Part shown: one piece after another, positions 1 to 8,210 of the stretch
Layout of the letters: every line of letters begins with the position of its first letter
Numbering within the stretch: position 1 is the stretch's first letter
Source of the DNA: JALXDT01 sp964634755
GTDB taxonomy: Bacteria; Acidobacteriota; Aminicenantia; JAMOAD01
Assembly: GCA_964634755.1 (NCBI GenBank)
Contig: CAZWJH010000052.1
Coordinates: forward strand, 1 to 18,237
Direction of reading: 5' to 3'
DNA: 18,237 bases
The notes under the pieces: model-generated
What the model was told of the DNA's origin: nothing
Databases searched by the model: none
The model's input: the letters and a program-made list of their open reading frames with translations, nothing else
Position numbers and translations under genes: made by a program

Positions 1-2026
1 TTACTCTTTCACTCTTTTTAACAGGTTTTAAATCCTCTTTTTTTATTGAAAGAGATATTCTGAATCTTTCGGGCTCAAGGCTTTCACCTGCTTTCTCTCT
101 TTCGTAAATTATCCTTTCAATAAACCTGCTCCGTTCAACGACTTTTTCATCACTTGATTTATGAGGCACAAAAAGCCTGACATCTTTAGCCCTATTAACT
201 AATGTGAAAAAATCATAGGCTATGAGGGTTTCCCTTTCGGGATATGTTCTCATTCCAAATACTTTTCTTATGTCAATCGGTAAAATCGGATCATACTTTG
301 AAACGGACGGCAAAATACCTTCGACAGCATCGGTTATCACAACTCTTTCAAAATCAAGCCCTCTGAATTCCATAAGCCCCATTATCTGAATGCCTTTAAG
401 TGGAGAGCCTGTGAAATTTATCCTTACATTCTTAAAGTATGAGTTTAAAAAAACTCTTATTGCCCTGAAATCTTTTTCCGAAAATACACTCTCTTTTTCT
501 TCGGACAATGATTTTAATTTTTCAATTGAGTTAAGTGCTGTTCCCAGAAATTCATTTAAAAAAAGATAGCTGCTGTTTTCTCCTCTGTCGTATATTTTTA
601 AAAGTGCTTTTTCAAAAAAGTCCAAAAGCTCTGAAAAACCATCACCTTTGAAAACAAAACTTTCATGCGCTTCCCTAAGCTCTTCAAGGATTCTCTTATC
701 ATCATTTTTCTCTTTAATTTTATTTTCCAAAAGCTTTTCCAATTCCTCTATATAAGTTGAAACTATGTTCTGCTCTGAAATCAAATCCTCCACTTTGTGA
801 ATTGCAATTTTCAAAAGCTCCTCTTCCTGATACTTGCCCGTGAGTTTTACATATGGATGTCTTATCAGAGCAAGATAATCATTGGTATTAAATCTTCCGT
901 TTTCAGTATTCTCCCTTAATCCCATCATTGCGTCTAACAATTGAAAAAGAGGTGTTCTTCCGAAAGGGTATCCCAATGTTATGTTAAAAGGAGGTATTTT
1001 ATCCTTTTCAAATGAAGATACAATATTCTGAACAAGTGATATAAGAGAGGATGGATCAGATAAAACTATTCCTGTTTTTTTCAAATATTCATTCTCGCTA
1101 CTGTCCTGCAAAAGCTCATCTTTAAATATCTTTTTTATAAGATGCATTTCATTTTCAGTATCAGGAACAGAGTAAATCCTTGCAGTCTCCGAAAAATCCT
1201 TCCAACTCTTTTCTCCGCTATATTCAATTTCATCACCGGAAAAGCCCAAAAACTCTATCGTATCCCGCTGGAGATGAAAGGGAGAGTTTTTATCATTCAA
1301 AGCATTTTTATCCCCTCTCATTATAAGAGTGGAGTCAAAATTTTCAAAGACATACTTTAAAATCCCTTTTTCAGAAGAGCTTAGAGCATTAAAACCAGCA
1401 AATATAAATTTTTTACCTGAAAATTTTTCATAAATTTTTTCCGGGTTTCTTGAAACCTCCGCATAAGCCATTCCCCTTGTGTACTTTTTTAACTCTTTCA
1501 ATTTTTTGTGAAAAAGGGAAATCAACTCGGGAAGATATTTTATAAAATTCTTGTATCCTTCGTGATAATCTCCGAGTTCAACGAAAATTTCAAACTCATC
1601 TGGATTTACTCTTTCATAATTTTCACTTTCAACTGAAATCTCCTCAATAGCTTTGAAGATTTTTAAAAGAAAGGAATAATTTCCGAAAAAGCCCTTTTCA
1701 GGAGATAATCCGTAAAAATTATCAGGTTTTTCCTGAGCTAAAATTTCATAAATTACAATCAGAGCTTCTGTTTCGTCTATTTTTGAAAATTCGGGATTTA
1801 TTATCTCGAAACTCTTGAAAACAAAATCATCAATAGTGTAAATATCAGGCAAAACAATACTGTTTTTCAAATTTTCAGATAATTTATCCCTTAAAAAAAC
1901 CCCCATTCTTCTTGAGGGAAAAATGACTTTATGCTCCGTCAGGTTAAAATCTTTATCTGCCAGAAGCTCTTCTACAACATTACCTATTATACTTTCCTCA
2001 AGCCCAATGTATCTTAATTTTTTCAT
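1..2026 (-). CDS. addB: AddB-like subunit of an AddAB-type helicase-nuclease, C-terminus cut by window edge
   Basis: The frame is open from ATG at 2024-2026 to the left edge, giving 675 residues with no stop; the tta at 1-3 is out of frame. It should pair with the AddA-like protein encoded just upstream to resect double-strand ends for recombination. Matches to the RecB-like PD-(D/E)XK/AddB family of the Bacteroidetes-like type include PSRRMGVFL near residue 40, NITLGYPFGRTPLF near 345, a MGLMEFRGLDFERV block at about 549-562 followed by EGILP ending at 573 (helicase motif V-like), and ERSRFIERI at about 631. No Walker A motif is visible in the first 100 residues, so this is probably the inactive helicase-like subunit; B. 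subtilis AddB, in contrast, has one. The nuclease domain expected at the C-terminus lies outside the window. A strong GAGGAGG ribosome site is inside the end of addA, and the TAATG junction indicates translational coupling. Confidence 0.88.
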   Translation of the reverse strand, partial: MKKLRYIGLEESIIGNVVEELLADKDFNLTEHKVIFPSRRMGVFLRDKLSENLKNSIVLPDIYTIDDFVFKSFEIINPEFSKIDETEALIVIYEILAQEKPDNFYGLSPEKGFFGNYSFLLKIFKAIEEISVESENYERVNPDEFEIFVELGDYHEGYKNFIKYLPELISLFHKKLKELKKYTRGMAYAEVSRNPEKIYEKFSGKKFIFAGFNALSSSEKGILKYVFENFDSTLIMRGDKNALNDKNSPFHLQRDTIEFLGFSGDEIEYSGEKSWKDFSETARIYSVPDTENEMHLIKKIFKDELLQDSSENEYLKKTGIVLSDPSSLISLVQNIVSSFEKDKIPPFNITLGYPFGRTPLFQLLDAMMGLRENTENGRFNTNDYLALIRHPYVKLTGKYQEEELLKIAIHKVEDLISEQNIVSTYIEELEKLLENKIKEKNDDKRILEELREAHESFVFKGDGFSELLDFFEKALLKIYDRGENSSYLFLNEFLGTALNSIEKLKSLSEEKESVFSEKDFRAIRVFLNSYFKNVRINFTGSPLKGIQIMGLMEFRGLDFERVVITDAVEGILPSVSKYDPILPIDIRKVFGMRTYPERETLIAYDFFTLVNRAKDVRLFVPHKSSDEKVVERSRFIERIIYEREKAGESLEPERFRISLSIKKEDLKPVKKSERV

Positions 2027-5000
2027 TAAAGCTCCACCTCCTCAATCTCCCCTTTTTCAATGTAAAAAAGAAAACCTTTAGCTGTTTTTTCACTGTAAAA
2101 CTCTTTTAAAATTGATAGATACTCTCTTACCTGCTCCAAGTGTTCGTCAGTTTTTTCCTCTCCCGCTTTATAATCAATGACTATAAACTCATCCTCCCCT
2201 ACAATAAGCCTGTCAACTCTTTTTATTTCAAAGCCATCATCCGTTTTTTTCAAAAGCTCCTTTTCATTGAAAACCTCAAATTCTCCCGTATAAAATTTTA
2301 AAATTTCAACCCTCGTGAAAAATCTTTTTAAGCTTTCAATGTCATTATTATTAAGACCTTCGGCTTCTGCGTAAACTTCAAGTAAAGTTTTCATCTCTTC
2401 GGAATCTTTGACCTTTTCTATTTTCTCAAGAACTCTGTGTATTCTCTTACCTCTGTCAATAAGCTTTCTGTCCTCAGGCAATAAAATCTGAGATGGAGAA
2501 AAGACCAAAAAATCTCTCTGCCACTCTCTTGTTATTATCTTCTTTGAAGTGTATTCAAAGGATTCGGTTTCAGGTTTTTCACTTTCCCCCTCATCTGCCT
2601 TTAATTCTCCCCATTCAAAAACCTTTTTATCCTGCCAATCCTTAAACATCGGGTGATTTTTAAAAGTAGCCGGAAAATCCTTGAATCTTTCAAATTCCGA
2701 TTTATTCAACCTATCATTTTTCACTATAACAATAGGCACAAAAAGAGCATTCTTTGCCCTCGTCATTGCCACATAGAGTATATTAAGCTCATCAACATAC
2801 CCTCTTTTTAGCTCCTCTATGTAAAGCTCTTTTAGTTCATCGTTTACTTCCGCAAAATTTTTGGTTATATAGTGAAGGCTTTTTCCGACAAAAATTTTCG
2901 CATCATTCCTTCCTCCGCCACCTCTTTTCTTTTCTTTCAAAGGAAGAATCACCACAGGAAATTCAAGCCCCTTTGATTTGTGCATTGTGAGTATTTTGAT
3001 TTTCCCATAAGCCTCTTCAAGGGGAACCGAAGTTTTTGAAATGCTCTCATCACCCTCATCTTCCTCCCATCTTTCCAAAAAAGAAGCAACAGAAGAAAAA
3101 CCTTTGTCTTCAAGATCGTGAAGTAACTGACTGAATGTTGCAAAAAACGGAGCTTCGTCCGGAAAACTTTCGCAAAGCTTATAAATCATAGTAAAATCCT
3201 GAAAAATATCGTATGGAGGAAGAAATCCGACAGATTTAAAAAACGGAGCTATAAGATTTTGCCAGAGAGAGGGGAATTCTTCTCTGAATACTGTGTAAAT
3301 CCTTTTATTCTTATTGGAAAGATAAAAATTTTCAATTTCCGAAAAAAGTTTTTCAGCTTCCTCTTCAGATACTTTTTTTGCGGATTTTTTGAAAATTTCC
3401 CCGTTTATAAATGTGAAAAAGCTCAGATTATCGGGAGGGTATTCTATGAATTTAAAAAAACTTATTATTTCGGAAATCTTTTGAGATGAGGATAGAAATA
3501 GTGATTCATCGCTGAAAAAATCGTATTCATCAGAAAGATTTTCTATAATATCCCTTCCCTCATCATTTTTCCTGACCAGAATTGCAATATCCGAGGGCTT
3601 AAAGCCAGCATAAAGGGCAAGTTTAATACTTTCAGATATGGAGTTAAAGTAAATTTCATCATTATTACTATCCTTTTCCCCTTCAATAAACTCAACTCTC
3701 ACATAACCATCATTCTCTCTTACAGGTTTTTGCTCTGCATTTTTAAAGTTTTCCACCACAAGCTCAACAGCTTCCGGATTATTAACAATTGCTTTAAGAT
3801 TTTCCCGAGAAAAAAATTCATTGTTAAATTTAACAATCTCTTTTCCGCTTCTGAAATTGTATTCAAGAGTATCATCCAAATTTTTTTCTTTGATATTTTT
3901 AAGAGAAGGGAGTTCATCTAAAAGATTTTCATTGTTCATAAGCTCTGAGCTTCCTCCTCTCCATCTGTAAATAGCCTGCTTTCTATCGCCAACTATGAAA
4001 AGGCTTGAATTCTCCTCTCCTGCAAAAATCTCGTCTATTAAAGGGGAAAGCGCCTTGAACTGAAGTTCGCTCGTATCCTGAAACTCATCTATGAGAAAGT
4101 GATAAAATTTTTCTGATAATCTCAGGTATAGAAAGGGAGGAGCATACTCTTTCCACTCTCTAAGCTTATCCCTTATCTTTTTGCTGAACTCCTCAACATA
4201 TATGTTCTTTTTTGAAGTATCCCAGAATTTGTAAAAATCCGAAAAGAATTTTATAAAATTGCCTATTTTGTAGATAGATAATAATTTAATAATTTCAGGT
4301 ATCGGTTTTTTTGCCTTTTTATAAATTGGGGTAAACCTCGCTTTAAATTCAGGGGTGGATCTTTTTTTGCTAAAAATAACTTCAGGGTCTTCATATTTAA
4401 AAAAAGCGATTGAAACAAGAGCTTCTATTTTATTAACAGATTTTTCATCACTTAAAAAATCTGTAATTTTTTCTTTGAGTGAAGTTTTTACTCTTCTTCC
4501 GTCAAAATATTCCTTTTCCAGACCCTCTTCCATCAATTCCAAAATTCCCTCATTACTTCCGAGCAAATCTTTGAATACTTCAATCTTTTTAAATAGATTT
4601 TCCGCAATTTTCTCAACATTAGTTTTCAAAATCCCTTCAATATCTTTCTTAATACTCAAATTGTAAAGTCCCTTTATTCTCTCAATTATCTTATTTTGAG
4701 GGGACCATGTATCAAGATTTTCTATTTTAAAAAGATCAAGCAAAAAGTTTTCAATCTCATCCCAGCAATCCCTTGCTAATTTTTCAGTAAAGCTCAAAAT
4801 TTTATCTTCAAGCTCCTCCGATGAGTTAACCCTTATCTCAAATTCAGGGTCAAGTTCAAGCTCAGAGGCTAAAACCTTTACGATTGAGCTCATAAGTGAG
4901 TCAATTGTCTTAACATTAAAATCCGTGAAAGATGAGAGAATAAGCTCCATTAAGGGTTCGGCACTTTTTAAAATTTCATTCTCCGAGATTTCCGATATCT

Positions 5001-5280
5001 CCGAAAGTGTCTCAAGAAATTTTTTATCATCATCCGAAAGTTCACTCTTGCTTTTTGCAAGAGAGAAAGCTTTAAGCCTCTTTAAGATTCTCTCCTTCAT
5101 CTCATTTGCAGCTTTTTTTGTGAATGTTATCGCAAGAATTGAATTTAACACTCTGCTATCAAGCTTTTTTCCTGATAAGAGAAAAGTTTTGTACAATCTT
5201 TTAAGATATTCAAGGGTTAATTTGTAAGTTTTACCCGACCCTGCCGATGCTTCAACCTTTATAGCCCTGAACTCATCCAT
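2026..5280 (-). CDS. addA: AddA-like UvrD/RecB-family helicase-nuclease
   Basis: This 1084-residue protein is a superfamily 1A helicase with a fused nuclease, the motor subunit of an AddAB/RecBCD-like end-resection enzyme. Visible motifs are Walker A ASAGSGKT (11-18), the FTKKAA motif Ia region (about 53-58), Walker B DEFQDT (398-403), GDRKQAIYRWRGG (431-443), YNFRSG (474-479), TMHKSKGLEFP (motif V) and YVAMTRAKNAL (motif VI). The C-terminus carries a RecB-type nuclease: a GKRIHRVLE helix, then Asp1023, then IDYK with Asp1036 and Lys1038, so all key PD-(D/E)XK residues are present. The length is close to the family norm of about 1100-1250. A GAGG Shine-Dalgarno lies about 6 nt before the ATG, and a good promoter lies upstream. 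It is followed by addB with a one-base overlap; note that B. subtilis has the order addB-addA. Family assignment is very secure; AddA versus RecB naming is by architecture. Confidence 0.95.
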   Translation of the reverse strand: MDEFRAIKVEASAGSGKTYKLTLEYLKRLYKTFLLSGKKLDSRVLNSILAITFTKKAANEMKERILKRLKAFSLAKSKSELSDDDKKFLETLSEISEISENEILKSAEPLMELILSSFTDFNVKTIDSLMSSIVKVLASELELDPEFEIRVNSSEELEDKILSFTEKLARDCWDEIENFLLDLFKIENLDTWSPQNKIIERIKGLYNLSIKKDIEGILKTNVEKIAENLFKKIEVFKDLLGSNEGILELMEEGLEKEYFDGRRVKTSLKEKITDFLSDEKSVNKIEALVSIAFFKYEDPEVIFSKKRSTPEFKARFTPIYKKAKKPIPEIIKLLSIYKIGNFIKFFSDFYKFWDTSKKNIYVEEFSKKIRDKLREWKEYAPPFLYLRLSEKFYHFLIDEFQDTSELQFKALSPLIDEIFAGEENSSLFIVGDRKQAIYRWRGGSSELMNNENLLDELPSLKNIKEKNLDDTLEYNFRSGKEIVKFNNEFFSRENLKAIVNNPEAVELVVENFKNAEQKPVRENDGYVRVEFIEGEKDSNNDEIYFNSISESIKLALYAGFKPSDIAILVRKNDEGRDIIENLSDEYDFFSDESLFLSSSQKISEIISFFKFIEYPPDNLSFFTFINGEIFKKSAKKVSEEEAEKLFSEIENFYLSNKNKRIYTVFREEFPSLWQNLIAPFFKSVGFLPPYDIFQDFTMIYKLCESFPDEAPFFATFSQLLHDLEDKGFSSVASFLERWEEDEGDESISKTSVPLEEAYGKIKILTMHKSKGLEFPVVILPLKEKKRGGGGRNDAKIFVGKSLHYITKNFAEVNDELKELYIEELKRGYVDELNILYVAMTRAKNALFVPIVIVKNDRLNKSEFERFKDFPATFKNHPMFKDWQDKKVFEWGELKADEGESEKPETESFEYTSKKIITREWQRDFLVFSPSQILLPEDRKLIDRGKRIHRVLEKIEKVKDSEEMKTLLEVYAEAEGLNNNDIESLKRFFTRVEILKFYTGEFEVFNEKELLKKTDDGFEIKRVDRLIVGEDEFIVIDYKAGEEKTDEHLEQVREYLSILKEFYSEKTAKGFLFYIEKGEIEEVEL

Positions 5281-5317
5281 TAAAACCTCACTTATTTAAT
5301 AATAACATAAGATTTTT

Positions 5318-5346
5318 ATTCTAAAAAGACATTTTTCTATTTTCAA
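5318..5346 (-). promoter_or_regulatory. Promoter for addA-addB
   Basis: On the minus strand TTGAAA (5341-5346) is followed by a 17-nt spacer and TAGAAT (5318-5323). Transcription would start near 5311, leaving a leader of about 30 nt that contains the addA ribosome site. The -35 box abuts the rsmD stop codon, so addAB may be transcribed both from here and by read-through from recG-rsmD. No clear terminator separates the two pairs. Confidence 0.7.
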
Positions 5347-5904
5347 TCATAGCTCAGCCTTTTCCTTGAAAAAGCTCATAAATGACGAGCTTGTTTTAAA
5401 CTCTCTCCACACTTTAAAGTATTTTGGTTCAAAGGGATGTTCTTTGGGTCTTTCAAGAGCTATTATAAAATCATCATTTAAAACATCCCTTTTGTAAAGA
5501 ATCCTCAGAGGATTGTTTGTTCTGTAATAAACAAAGGGAGGGTCAATGTAAACTATATCAAACTTTATTCCTCTCTTTTCGGCTTCTTTTACCCCCATAT
5601 TATAATCCTTTGGTATGATTAAAAATTTATCCTCGGGAATCTCAAGCTTTTCAATATTATGCTTAATGACTTTAACAGACTCTCTTCCGCTGTCAACAAA
5701 CACCACTAAATCAGCCCCCCTTCCTATAGCCTCTATACCAACAGCACCTGTTCCGGAGAAAGCATCTAAAAAGGTAGCCCCTATGATTTTCTCCCCCACG
5801 ATATCAAAGAATCTTTTTTTAGCATAAGCTGTTGAAGGCCTTACATCCTTTTTTACTGATTTTAATTTTCTTCCCTTGTAAAGCCCTCCCACAATTTTTA
5901 TCAA
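5347..5904 (-). CDS. rsmD: 16S rRNA (guanine(966)-N2)-methyltransferase RsmD
   Basis: This 185-residue class I SAM-dependent methyltransferase should methylate N2 of G966 in 16S rRNA during 30S assembly. The N-terminal IVGGLYKGRKL and the VRPST segment (21-25) correspond to the family's GxxxGRxL and RPTT regions. Motif I is FLDAFSGTGAVG (45-56), and the catalytic DPPF (121-124, preceded by DIVYI) is the N2/N6 amino-methyltransferase signature. The length matches the family (about 180-200). The start codon is TTG at 5902-5904 and overlaps the recG TGA as TTGA. An AAGGAGG ribosome site about 10 nt upstream, inside recG, supports this start and translational coupling to recG. The substrate is inferred from the family. 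Confidence 0.93.
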   Translation of the reverse strand: MIKIVGGLYKGRKLKSVKKDVRPSTAYAKKRFFDIVGEKIIGATFLDAFSGTGAVGIEAIGRGADLVVFVDSGRESVKVIKHNIEKLEIPEDKFLIIPKDYNMGVKEAEKRGIKFDIVYIDPPFVYYRTNNPLRILYKRDVLNDDFIIALERPKEHPFEPKYFKVWREFKTSSSFMSFFKEKAEL

Positions 5905-7949
5905 TTGAAATCAACCTCCTTTCTTAGATTTTCAAGATAATTAAAATACCTCTCTATTTTATCAGAAATCCTGCCCTTTTCAAGGATTTCGTATGCTTCA
6001 TCCTTTGCAATTTCAAGAAGTTCAATATCCCTTACAGGATCAGCTACCTTAAAAACAATATCCCCCCACTGCTGTTTTCCGAGAGGATCTCCGCTACCCC
6101 GCATTTTCAAATCTTCCTCAGCTATTTTAAATCCATCGTTAACATTTTTTATTATTTCAATTCTCCTCTTTGCCTCCTCCCCTATTCCTCTGTTTTCAAT
6201 CAAAAAGCAGAATCCCTCTTCCCTTCTTCCCACTCTTCCCCTCATTTGATGGAGCTGGGAAAGTCCGTATCTTTCGGGATGTTCAATAATTATAAAAAGA
6301 GCATCTTTTATATCTATACCAACTTCAACAATTGATGTTGTTATCAAAAGCATAATCTCTTTATTCTCAAACTTTTTTCTTATCTCCTCTTTCTCCTTTG
6401 GCTTCATCTTTCCGTGAAGGACGCCTATTTTCAAATCAGGATATGCTCTTTTCAAAGTTTCATAGGCAGTCTCAAGATCTTTTAATTCCATCTTTTCGGA
6501 TTCCTCAATAAGGGGATAGACAATAAAACCCTGCTTTCCGGAATTTGTTTTTTCAAAAATCCAATCAAAAAGCCTCTTTCTATCCCTCTCCTTAACAATA
6601 AATGTTTTAATTCTTTTCTCTCCGAATGGGAACTCTCTTAACACTGAAACTTTAAGGTCAGAGTAAATCGTAAGATACAGGGAACGCGGAATCGGAGTTG
6701 CTGTCATAACCAGAATATCAACATTCTCTCCTTTAAGGGAAAGTGCTGTTCTTTGAGCAACTCCGAATCTGTGTTGCTCATCCACTATAACATAAGCAAG
6801 ATTCTTGTATTTAACCTTTTCCTGAAAAAGAGCGTGGGTGCCTATTACAAACCTTATTTTCCCGCTTTCCAAATTTTTGTAAATTTTCTTTTTTTGAGAG
6901 GCTAAGCTGCTCCCGAGCAAAAGAGCTTTTTCTATGCCGGTAAAAGCTTTCATTTTACAAATTCTTGAAAAGTGCTGAGATGCCAAAATTTCGGTCGGAG
7001 CCATAAAAGCCACCTGATACCCGTTTTTTAGCATAAAGAGAGCGGAGGTCAGTGCGACAAAGGTTTTTCCGCTTCCGACATCCCCCTGCAAAAGCCTTTT
7101 CATAGGAGTTTTGCTTTTAAAATCTTTCATAATTTCATTTATTGCCTGTTTCTGAGTTTTCGTAAGTTTTATATTTTCACTTTTTTCCACTTCACTTAAA
7201 ACATCAAAAGATTTGAGTTTTCTCTTTTTCTCCCTCTCCTTTTCCCTCTTTCTAAAAAATGCAAGTGAAAGCTGAAAAAAGAAAAACTCTTCAAATATTA
7301 ATCTTCTTATTTCCGGAAGTTCGAGGGAGGGTATTTTTTTTATCCGGGGAAAATGTATTAAACGCAAGGCTGTCTCTCTTGAAGGGAAATCATATTTTCT
7401 CAGAATTTGCTCTGGGATATTCTCCTCTATTTTAAATGAATCAAATATGCTTTTTATGATTCTATGAATTTTCTTTGAAGTTAAAGAGCCAATCCTTCCG
7501 TAAACAGGTACAACACTTTCTTTGGGCTCGTTAGAGAATACCTCAAACTTGGAAGGAGTCATAGTAAAAATTATGCTCTCCTCATCGGGAGGTTTGCTTT
7601 CCCCGAAGAAAAGCACCCAGCCCCCCTTTTTAAAGGTTCTTAAAAGATACCTTTGGTTAAAAAAAAGAGCTTTGCCATACTTTTTACCATCGTGAAAATA
7701 GACCGTGACAATAGCCATTCTTCTATACCTTGTAAAGCTCATCCTGACTTTTGAAACTATTCCCTTAACCCAACCGATTTCACCGGCAAAAAACTCTGAT
7801 ACTGATTTTATATCTTTCCTAATTTCATATCTAATCGGAAAATAGTGAAGAAGGTCTTTTATTCTGAAAAAGCCACGATTATTAAGTTCCCTTTTGGCTT
7901 TGGGACCTACACCCTTTATCTCGGAAATATCCTTTAATAATTCATCCAT
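5901..7949 (-). CDS. recG: ATP-dependent DNA helicase RecG
   Basis: This 682-residue superfamily 2 helicase remodels stalled replication forks and branched recombination intermediates. The N-terminus has a helix-hairpin-helix-like IKGVGPKAKREL (11-22), then the wedge/OB-fold region (about 50-135) that splits the fork. The motor shows Walker A GDVGSGKT (289-296), the DEQH box followed by RFG (390-396), motif III TATPIPRSL (416-424), and GRVGR (571-575), followed by the RecG-type tail RMRGSGDPLG-like segment (here LKMRGSGDPLG). Length matches E. coli RecG (693). It has no Shine-Dalgarno, and its promoter -10 box ends only 5 nt before the ATG, so the mRNA from that promoter should be leaderless. 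It is followed by overlapping rsmD. Identification is essentially certain. Confidence 0.97.
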   Translation of the reverse strand: MDELLKDISEIKGVGPKAKRELNNRGFFRIKDLLHYFPIRYEIRKDIKSVSEFFAGEIGWVKGIVSKVRMSFTRYRRMAIVTVYFHDGKKYGKALFFNQRYLLRTFKKGGWVLFFGESKPPDEESIIFTMTPSKFEVFSNEPKESVVPVYGRIGSLTSKKIHRIIKSIFDSFKIEENIPEQILRKYDFPSRETALRLIHFPRIKKIPSLELPEIRRLIFEEFFFFQLSLAFFRKREKEREKKRKLKSFDVLSEVEKSENIKLTKTQKQAINEIMKDFKSKTPMKRLLQGDVGSGKTFVALTSALFMLKNGYQVAFMAPTEILASQHFSRICKMKAFTGIEKALLLGSSLASQKKKIYKNLESGKIRFVIGTHALFQEKVKYKNLAYVIVDEQHRFGVAQRTALSLKGENVDILVMTATPIPRSLYLTIYSDLKVSVLREFPFGEKRIKTFIVKERDRKRLFDWIFEKTNSGKQGFIVYPLIEESEKMELKDLETAYETLKRAYPDLKIGVLHGKMKPKEKEEIRKKFENKEIMLLITTSIVEVGIDIKDALFIIIEHPERYGLSQLHQMRGRVGRREEGFCFLIENRGIGEEAKRRIEIIKNVNDGFKIAEEDLKMRGSGDPLGKQQWGDIVFKVADPVRDIELLEIAKDEAYEILEKGRISDKIERYFNYLENLRKEVDFN

Positions 7950-7954
7950 TTCAA

Positions 7955-7983
7955 ATTGTATTGGAATGAAAAGAGGTTTTCAA
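7955..7983 (-). promoter_or_regulatory. recG-proximal promoter giving a leaderless mRNA
   Basis: On the minus strand TTGAAA (7978-7983), a 17-nt spacer and TACAAT (7955-7960) match the sigma70 consensus at 5/6 and 5/6. The last base of the -10 box is 5 nt from the recG ATG (7947-7949), so the expected start of transcription falls on or next to the A of the start codon. No AG-rich ribosome site is present in this interval, which fits leaderless initiation. Confidence 0.65.
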
Positions 7984-8049
7984 GGGGAACTACTTATTGG
8001 GGTATTTGCTTTTTGGCTCCACACTGCAAATTTTCCTAATAATATTTGC

Positions 8050-8078
8050 ATTATACTGCAAATTTTTCTATTTTTCAA
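8050..8078 (-). promoter_or_regulatory. Second, upstream promoter for recG
   Basis: On the minus strand TTGAAA (8073-8078), a 17-nt spacer and a perfect TATAAT (8050-8055) form a strong promoter. Its transcript would carry a leader of about 95 nt before recG. The 13-mer ACTGCAAATTTTT/C recurs on the plus strand near 8024 and 8054, so the -10 region lies between two copies of a short direct repeat that could be a regulator site. The rest of the 7950-8210 interval between rsm22-like and recG shows no convincing gene or terminator; a 63-codon frame there has no ribosome site and no recognisable family. Confidence 0.6.
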
Positions 8079-8210
8079 GAAAATTTCGTTTGTCAAAAAC
8101 AAGCAAAGAATCCTCCAGGCTTTTTTAAAACTTTGTTCTACCCTATGTTTAGGACTTTTTAATTCTTTCATAAATAGTAATAGAGCGCTTATTCTGTTCG
8201 ACCCGATATT

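Noticed and set aside
1142..1360. Plus-strand 72-codon frame, with others antisense to addA, recG and the rsm22-like gene
   Set aside because: They lie antisense to well-supported genes, lack ribosome sites and have no family resemblance.
7980..8171. 63-codon minus-strand frame between rsm22-like and recG
   Set aside because: There is no ribosome site or recognisable family, and a strong promoter for recG lies inside it.
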